DNA of 11,465 nt from Tannerella sp. (GTDB lineage: Bacteria; Bacteroidota; Bacteroidia; Bacteroidales; Tannerellaceae), in contig JAISTJ010000059.1 of NCBI GenBank assembly GCA_031272655.1, forward strand, positions 1 through 11,465, read 5' to 3'. Shown one piece after another: positions 8,040-11,465 of the stretch (position 1 is the first letter of the stretch; the number at the start of each line of letters is the position of its first letter). The notes below the pieces were generated by a model, which saw only the letters and a list, made by a program, of their open reading frames with translations, searched no databases and was not told the origin of the DNA. Made by a program: the position numbers and the translations under genes.

Positions 8040-9176
8040 TTAAGAATTTTCTATTATATCCGTCATAATATCCTTAATATCAAGTCCTTCCGCTTTAATT
8101 TGTTGCGGAATGAGACTTGCAGTTGTCATGCCGGGATTGGTATTTATTTCCAAAAGCACCGGCTCACCGTCGTCGGGAATGATGTAATCTATCCTGATAA
8201 TCCCCCGTGCGCCTATCAAATCATAGATTTTCAGAGTGTTACGCTTTATTTTATCCGTCATTTCACCAGATATCCGCGCGGGGGTTATCTCCTGCGATTT
8301 GCCGTTATACTTGGCGTCATAGTCGAAAAACTCGTTTTCGCTGACTATCTCCGTTATCGGAAAAACTACGGCGCTTTTCTTAGTTTTGTAGCATCCGCAT
8401 GTTACTTCCACGCCTTTGATTGCCTGCTCTATGATCACTTCGTCGCTCTCTTCAAATGCCTTATCCACAGCCTCTTGCAACTTTCCGGCATCCGTAACTT
8501 TTGTAATCCCGAAACTGCTCCCCCCCTCATTTGGCTTAACGAATACCCCATTCCCGTCATTACGAATCCATTCTTGTTCATCTTGACGAGCCTCTTCTTT
8601 TCCGTCATTGCGAACCTCTTTTTCCCGGTCATTGCGAACCTCTACTTTTCCATCATTGCGAACCTCTTTTTCCCCGTCATTGCGAACGCAGTGAAGCAAT
8701 CTAATCAATAAACCATTTATACCAATTTTCTCCGGATTGCTTCGTTCCTCGCAATGACGCAACCGTGTAAGCCGCACAGAATCCGCAACGCGAATCCCCT
8801 GACTTTTAAGATACTGATTATTAAAATACTTATTAAAAGTAAGCGCACCGGCAAGCACCCCGCACGACGAATACGGCAGCCCGATCATATCAAAATACCC
8901 CTGAATACGCCCGTCCTCGCCCGGACTGCCATGTATAGTAATGTACGCAAAGTCAAACAACACCTTAACCCCGCCGGTAACGAAACTGAAATCATTCCTG
9001 TCAATATCCGTCTCGTTCCCGTCAGGCAGCATCACCGACCAACGTTTCTTGCTGATAATCACGGTATAACAATTATACCGTTCCCCGTCTATAAACCCCA
9101 TCAGCCCTTCGGCGCTCCTCAACGAAACTCCAAATTCCGACGTATATCCCCCCGCCACAATAGCAATATTCTTCAT
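8040..9176 (-). CDS. ddl: D-alanine--D-alanine ligase with a repeat-derived in-frame insertion
   Basis: Ddl joins two D-Ala using ATP to make the dipeptide for the peptidoglycan precursor. The N-terminal domain has AGGYTSEFGVSLRSAEG (conserved Glu14 and Ser18) and TIHGSPGEDGRIQGYFDM (80-97). The ATP-grasp part has FVKPNEGGSSFG (Lys214), EVIIEQAIKGVEVTCGC, ITPARIS, the metal-ligand region GIIRIDY with Asp330, and LLEINTNPGMT with Glu343 and Asn345. All expected motifs are present. At 378 residues it is about 50 longer than the 324-330 I recall for Bacteroidales Ddl. The excess lies at about 137-207, where a short linker helix is normally found: first a palindromic repeat (LRHCEERSNPE to LLHCVRND), then five 8-residue repeats ending in VRND variants. 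The frame is kept, so a working enzyme with a charged surface loop is the best reading. The gene follows rluD after 113 nt. Confidence 0.95.
   Translation of the reverse strand: MKNIAIVAGGYTSEFGVSLRSAEGLMGFIDGERYNCYTVIISKKRWSVMLPDGNETDIDRNDFSFVTGGVKVLFDFAYITIHGSPGEDGRIQGYFDMIGLPYSSCGVLAGALTFNKYFNNQYLKSQGIRVADSVRLTRLRHCEERSNPEKIGINGLLIRLLHCVRNDGEKEVRNDGKVEVRNDREKEVRNDGKEEARQDEQEWIRNDGNGVFVKPNEGGSSFGITKVTDAGKLQEAVDKAFEESDEVIIEQAIKGVEVTCGCYKTKKSAVVFPITEIVSENEFFDYDAKYNGKSQEITPARISGEMTDKIKRNTLKIYDLIGARGIIRIDYIIPDDGEPVLLEINTNPGMTTASLIPQQIKAEGLDIKDIMTDIIENS
8556..8699 (-). repeat. 24-bp tandem repeat array inside ddl (six units)
   Basis: Six units begin exactly every 24 bp on the plus strand at 8556, 8580, 8604, 8628, 8652 and 8676. 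The core is GTCATTGCGAAC followed mostly by a C/T-rich tail such as CTCTTTTTCC. Units 3-5 are nearly identical, unit 1 is more diverged and unit 2 most diverged. Unit 6 is also the arm of the adjacent palindrome. Because 24 is a multiple of 3, the array is translated as 8-residue repeats (GEKEVRND, GKVEVRND, REKEVRND, GKEEARQD, EQEWIRND; residues 168-207 of Ddl). Confidence 0.93.
8675..8759. repeat. Imperfect palindromic (HCEERS-type) repeat element within ddl
   Basis: The outer 11 bases CGTCATTGCGA (8675-8685) are complementary to TCGCAATGACG (8749-8759), and the inner AAGCAATC (8694-8701) to GATTGCTT (8735-8742). Between them are unequal middle segments of 8 and 6 nt, with a possible further ACG/CGT pairing, and the loop is 33 nt. 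The two arms match the two widespread variants of a dispersed repeat that, when translated, gives strings like RHCEERSN and LLHCVRND. Here both arms are translated within Ddl (residues about 139-167). Insertion as a mobile or recombinogenic element is inferred. Confidence 0.85.
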
Positions 9177-9185
9177 AAAAAAACT

Positions 9186-9215
9186 AAAAGTTAAGAACTA
9201 AGAACCAAAATCCAA
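9186..9215 (-). promoter_or_regulatory. Possible ddl promoter with -33 inside the heptamer tract
   Basis: On the minus strand TAACTTTT (9186-9193) matches TAnnTTTG at all but the last base. TTG (9213-9215), belonging to a TTTTGGA repeat unit, lies 19 nt upstream, the expected Bacteroidota spacing. The -7 element ends 9 nt before the ddl ATG, so the leader would be nearly absent. TTG is abundant in this tract, so chance is likely enough to keep confidence low. Confidence 0.27.
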
Positions 9216-9290
9216 AATCTAAAATCTGAAATCCAAAATCTAAATTCTAAAATCTAAAATCTAAAATCTGAAATCTAAAATATCCAAAAT
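9207..9290. repeat. Heptamer tandem repeat tract between rluD and ddl
   Basis: About twelve consecutive 7-mers fill the gap, with plus-strand consensus AAAATCT (minus strand AGATTTT). Variants include AAAATCC, GAAATCC, GAAATCT, AAATTCT and AAAATAT. The period of 7 is held from 9207 to about 9290, ending at the rluD stop codon. It is noncoding and intergenic. Similar short AT-rich repeats occur in intergenic DNA of Bacteroidota; no function is assigned. Confidence 0.88.
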
Positions 9291-10378
9291 CAGCCATTGC
9301 CGCAATAGTTCCGCCATTTCTCAACAAGCCCCGCCATATCATCCGGCAGGGGCGCCTCAAAAAACATTTCCTGAAGAGTTGAGGGATGAACGAACCCAAG
9401 CGTCTTGGCATGCAACGCCTGACGAGGACAAACCTCGAAACAGTTATGGATAAATTGCTTATAATTAGACGATTGCAACCCTTTGAGTATCTGGTTGCCG
9501 CCATATTTTTCATCATTGAAGACAGGATGACCAATGGAAGCCGAATGAACGCGAATCTGATGCGTCCGGCCTGTTTCGAGCCGGAACTCCAACAGCGAGA
9601 CATAGCCGAACTTTTCCGCTATCCTGTAATGTGTTACGGCAGTTTTGCCCTGCTCGCCGTCGGGGAAAACCGTCATCCTTTGCCTATCGCGCGGGTCGCG
9701 TCCGATATTACCTTCAATCCGCCCTTCCGTCTCTTTCGGAACGCCCCAGACCATAGCTACATACTGCCTTTTGGTCGTCTTATTGAAGAACTGCCGGCAG
9801 AGAAACGTTTTAGTTTCGGGGCGTTTAGCTATTAACAGCAACCCCGATGTGTCTTTATCTATACGATGCACAAGTCCGAGACGCGGATCTTCGACGTCAA
9901 AAAGCGGATCTTCACGCATATACCACGCAAGAGCGTTAAGCAGCGTTCCCTGCCAGTTGCCGTGACCCGGATGCACAACCATCCCCGACGGCTTGTTCAC
10001 TACAAGTAACGCATCATCTTCATAAACAATGTTAAGTGGGATATCTTCAGGAACGATTTCAAACACGCGGCGCGGACGCGACATCATAACCGTTACCACA
10101 TCTTCCGGCTTAACCTTGTAGTTACTCTTGACAACCTCATTGTTGACATGGAGATAACCCGCATCGGCAGCGAGTTGTATGCGGTTGCGGCTCGTGTTTG
10201 TCAGGCGGTCGTAAAGAAACTTGTCTATCCGTAACGGCGCTTGATTGCGGTCTGCCGTGAAACGGAAATGCTCGTACAGCTGACCGCCTTCTTCCGTCGT
10301 TACAGCCTCCCCATCCTGACTGAATCCGTCGGTATCGTCCTCAAAATCATCCTGATACAACAAATCATCAGCGTCCAT
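9290..10378 (-). CDS. rluD: RluA/RluD-family 23S rRNA pseudouridine synthase with S4 domain
   Basis: The ATG at 10378 gives 362 residues. An in-frame TTG at 10447 would overlap the PASTA gene by 68 nt and is rejected; with the ATG the two genes are separated by 1 nt (TAAGATG), typical of coupling. An acidic N-terminal tail (1-30) is followed by an S4 RNA-binding domain (about 48-100, LRIDKFLYDRL, NRIQLAADAGYLHVNN). The synthase domain follows, with VVNKPSGMVVHPGHGN, HRIDKDTSGLLL carrying the catalytic Asp174, and RLETGRTHQIRVH. The C-terminal part has ALHAKTLGFVHP. The family converts uridines in 23S rRNA helix 69 (RluD) or other rRNA/tRNA sites; the S4 domain plus length favour RluD over RluA, but the exact target is not proven. 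The operon context is rpmH and a PASTA protein upstream, ddl downstream. Confidence 0.93.
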   Translation of the reverse strand: MDADDLLYQDDFEDDTDGFSQDGEAVTTEEGGQLYEHFRFTADRNQAPLRIDKFLYDRLTNTSRNRIQLAADAGYLHVNNEVVKSNYKVKPEDVVTVMMSRPRRVFEIVPEDIPLNIVYEDDALLVVNKPSGMVVHPGHGNWQGTLLNALAWYMREDPLFDVEDPRLGLVHRIDKDTSGLLLIAKRPETKTFLCRQFFNKTTKRQYVAMVWGVPKETEGRIEGNIGRDPRDRQRMTVFPDGEQGKTAVTHYRIAEKFGYVSLLEFRLETGRTHQIRVHSASIGHPVFNDEKYGGNQILKGLQSSNYKQFIHNCFEVCPRQALHAKTLGFVHPSTLQEMFFEAPLPDDMAGLVEKWRNYCGNG

Positions 10379-10379
10379 C

Positions 10380-10991
10380 TTAAAACCATGTTTCGTTACC
10401 GCCAATAATTTTAGGTTTATCTTCCTTAATGGAATCGCCCTGTGCAACGATGTGTCCGTCGCTCAAAACAAGCGAAATCTTTGATGCTAACGGTATCCGG
10501 TCGCCTGTCTTGACCATTTTGCCCCTGTATTCCACTCCAATAGCAAGGTCGCGGAACTCGCCCGAAACATATTTCAGATCCACATTCTGAAACCCGCGCG
10601 ATTTGAGCAGCGCATAGGCCTGACGATAAGAAATATCCGTTATTTCCGGCACCGGAGCGGTCTCTTCCGACTTGGCGTTGACGGTTACGTAAACAATCCT
10701 GTTCTTCTTGACTTTCGTATTAGCGTCTGGAATAATGTCCACAATAGCACCGGGAGTCGCCGCCTTTGAATAGACCGAATCAATAATAACGTACCGCAGA
10801 AGATTTTTCGAGAAATAAGGCTCTGCCTCTTCGATCTGCAATCCCCTGACATCCGGCACTACAACCGCCTTGTTGTGATTGGTATAAGTGTCTATCCATA
10901 AAAGAGTTAGCCAACCGACAATAAACAAAAGCGCCAATACTATCAGAATATTGACATATACAGGCGCTTTCAGTAATTTGTCCGTTATCAC
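10380..10991 (-). CDS. Membrane-anchored PASTA domain protein
   Basis: The 203-residue protein starts at a GTG (10991); no ATG is available between it and the upstream in-frame stop at 11016-11018, which is also the rpmH stop. A single transmembrane helix (residues about 12-33) follows a short cytoplasmic Lys-containing end. Two PASTA-like domains face the periplasm: residues 44-106 (VVVPDVRGLQIEEAE, ATPGAIVDIIPDANTKVKKN) and 112-178 (APVPEITDISYRQAYALLKSRGF, VKTGDRIPLASKISLVLSDG). PASTA domains bind peptidoglycan or beta-lactam-like muropeptides in kinases and PBPs; here no kinase or transpeptidase domain is attached, so a structural or sensing role is inferred. It lies 24 nt after rpmH and 1 nt before rluD, and ddl two genes on supports a cell-wall link. 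The C-terminal tail (179-203) is short and polar. Confidence 0.88.
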   Translation of the reverse strand: MITDKLLKAPVYVNILIVLALLFIVGWLTLLWIDTYTNHNKAVVVPDVRGLQIEEAEPYFSKNLLRYVIIDSVYSKAATPGAIVDIIPDANTKVKKNRIVYVTVNAKSEETAPVPEITDISYRQAYALLKSRGFQNVDLKYVSGEFRDLAIGVEYRGKMVKTGDRIPLASKISLVLSDGHIVAQGDSIKEDKPKIIGGNETWF

Positions 10992-11015
10992 AGCTAAAAC
11001 GTGATTACGACAGAC

Positions 11016-11168
11016 TTATTTCGGATATTCGTCCGAAACGCTCAGTTTGGCGCGGCCTTTGGCGCGACGCGATGCAAGTACCCTGCGACCGTTGGCTGAC
11101 GCCATACGCTCGCGAAATCCATGTTTGTTCTTCCTCTTGCGATTGGAAGGTTGAAATGTCCTTTTCAT
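11016..11168 (-). CDS. rpmH: 50S ribosomal protein L34
   Basis: This is a 50-residue protein of normal length. The family signature is complete: [19 protein letters not shown] at the start, then [19 protein letters not shown], and a short C-terminal tail ending DEYPK. L34 is a very basic protein of the large subunit that binds 23S rRNA. A purine-rich AGAAAGAAAG precedes the ATG. Unlike in many bacteria, where rpmH neighbours rnpA and dnaA near the origin, here it leads a PASTA-rluD-ddl block. A strong promoter lies just upstream. Confidence 0.98.
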   Translation of the reverse strand: MKRTFQPSNRKRKNKHGFRERMASANGRRVLASRRAKGRAKLSVSDEYPK

Positions 11169-11214
11169 CTTTCTTTCTGTATTTTAATTATTTTTTTTAT
11201 TCCAAATTCGGCCG

Positions 11215-11244
11215 CAAAGGTACTGCTTTTTTTTTATTCTACAA
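11215..11244 (-). promoter_or_regulatory. Promoter of rpmH operon (Bacteroidota type)
   Basis: On the minus strand TACCTTTG (11215-11222) matches the -7 consensus TAnnTTTG, and TTG (11242-11244) lies 19 nt upstream as the -33 element, preceded by a T run. The -7 element ends 46 nt before the rpmH ATG. Both elements and the spacing fit the Bacteroidota primary sigma factor. Confidence 0.8.
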
Positions 11245-11281
11245 AAAATTTTATCCGAACAGCAATTTTTTTTAAGTTTTT

Positions 11282-11312
11282 TTGGCGGGATGGAAATTAT
11301 TTGTTATTTTTG
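11282..11312 (+). promoter_or_regulatory. Promoter of the plus-strand Rpn-like nuclease gene
   Basis: TATTTTTG (11305-11312) matches TAnnTTTG, with TTG (11282-11284) 20 nt upstream. It lies 45 nt before the ATG at 11358 and points away from the rpmH promoter, so the two form a divergent pair. Confidence 0.66.
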
Positions 11313-11320
11313 CAGTTGAA

Positions 11321-11348
11321 TTCATCACTCATCATTCATCATTCAACA
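11321..11348 (+). repeat. Four heptamer repeats in the leader of the Rpn-like gene
   Basis: Four consecutive 7-mers, TTCATCA, CTCATCA, TTCATCA and TTCAACA, occupy the predicted untranslated leader between the promoter and the ATG. The period is 7 as in the tract at 9207-9290, but the unit sequence differs. Confidence 0.8.
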
Positions 11349-11357
11349 CTAAAAGCT

Positions 11358-11465
11358 ATGGCAAAGTATCTCGACCCTAAGAACGATTTGATATTCAAAC
11401 TGATATTCGGCACACATAAGAACCTGTGTATCAGCTTGCTGAATAACATATTGCCGTTTGACAGC
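11358..11465 (+). CDS. PD-(D/E)XK (Rpn/TIGR01784-type) transposase-like nuclease, first 36 residues
   Basis: The frame is open from the ATG at 11358 to the right edge. MAKYLDPKNDLIFKLIFG followed by a leucine/asparagine-rich stretch (NLCISLLNNILPF) closely matches the N-terminus of the Bacteroidota family annotated as PD-(D/E)XK nuclease family transposase, usually close to 300 residues long and related to the recombination-promoting nucleases RpnA-E. Members often occur in many copies per genome. The catalytic carboxylates lie downstream of the visible part, so activity cannot be judged. It is the only plus-strand gene and has its own promoter; it may be a separate acquired unit. Confidence 0.84.
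   Translation, partial: MAKYLDPKNDLIFKLIFGTHKNLCISLLNNILPFDS

Noticed and set aside
8556..8699. CRISPR-like regularly spaced repeats
   Set aside because: The units abut with a 24-bp period and no unique spacers, lie inside an open reading frame and have no cas genes nearby.
7965..8711. Plus-strand 248-codon frame with repeated VIAN segments
   Set aside because: It is the antisense of ddl and its tandem repeats; the minus strand encodes a complete recognisable Ddl and this frame has no family likeness.
8040..9176. ddl as a pseudogene because of the repeat insertion
   Set aside because: The frame is uninterrupted, insertion and repeats are in multiples of 3, and all substrate-, ATP- and metal-binding motifs remain.
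9247..9603. Minus-strand 118-codon frame ending in FRFQILDFRF
   Set aside because: It is an out-of-frame shadow of the rluD 3' part and the heptamer tract; the repeat produces the apparent motif.
10379..10447. Longer rluD start at TTG 10447
   Set aside because: It would add 23 residues unlike the family and overlap the PASTA gene by 68 nt; the ATG at 10378 follows the PASTA stop by 1 nt.

Overview
The window looks like a Bacteroidota chromosome, most likely order Bacteroidales. The evidence is a type IX secretion pair (PorU sortase and PorV shuttle), TAnnTTTG-type promoter elements, a D-Ala-D-Ala ligase close to the Bacteroides form, and a GH78 glycosidase with a lipoprotein-like leader. No species can be named from the sequence. 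Nearly all genes lie on the minus strand and are tightly packed. Only the partial gene at the right edge is on the plus strand.

Right part (11168 down to 8040, transcribed leftward): rpmH (L34) with a clear promoter, a membrane-anchored PASTA protein, an RluA/RluD-type pseudouridine synthase starting 1 nt after the PASTA stop, and ddl. A tract of TTTTAGA-like heptamers fills the rluD-ddl gap. This block combines ribosome/rRNA functions with peptidoglycan functions.

Middle and left part (7972 down to 1): an acyltransferase of the PlsC/PlsB superfamily, a FAH-family enzyme overlapping it by 4 nt, porU, porV, ispF and the N-terminal third or so of a GH78 alpha-L-rhamnosidase that runs off the left edge. 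Spacings are -4, 20, 46, 5 and 11 nt, so one operon is plausible, possibly started from a promoter in the 67-nt gap after ddl. PorU and PorV act together at the outer membrane. IspF belongs to isoprenoid synthesis and looks like a conserved neighbour rather than a T9SS component.

Most unusual region: ddl carries about 55 extra codons between its N-terminal and ATP-grasp parts. They consist of an 85-bp imperfect palindrome (the HCEERS type of dispersed repeat) followed in frame by an array of 24-bp units with a GTCATTGCGAAC core, which add five 8-residue repeats ending in variants of VRND. The reading frame and the catalytic motifs on both sides are intact, so this appears to be a tolerated protein insertion made of repeat DNA.

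Right edge (11169-11465): a 189-bp divergent region holds back-to-back Bacteroidota promoters, one for rpmH and one for a plus-strand PD-(D/E)XK (Rpn/TIGR01784-type) transposase-like nuclease gene. The latter's leader has four heptamer repeats and its coding region is cut off after 36 codons. No tRNA, rRNA, CRISPR array or complete insertion sequence was seen, and no gene-free stretch exceeds 300 bases.
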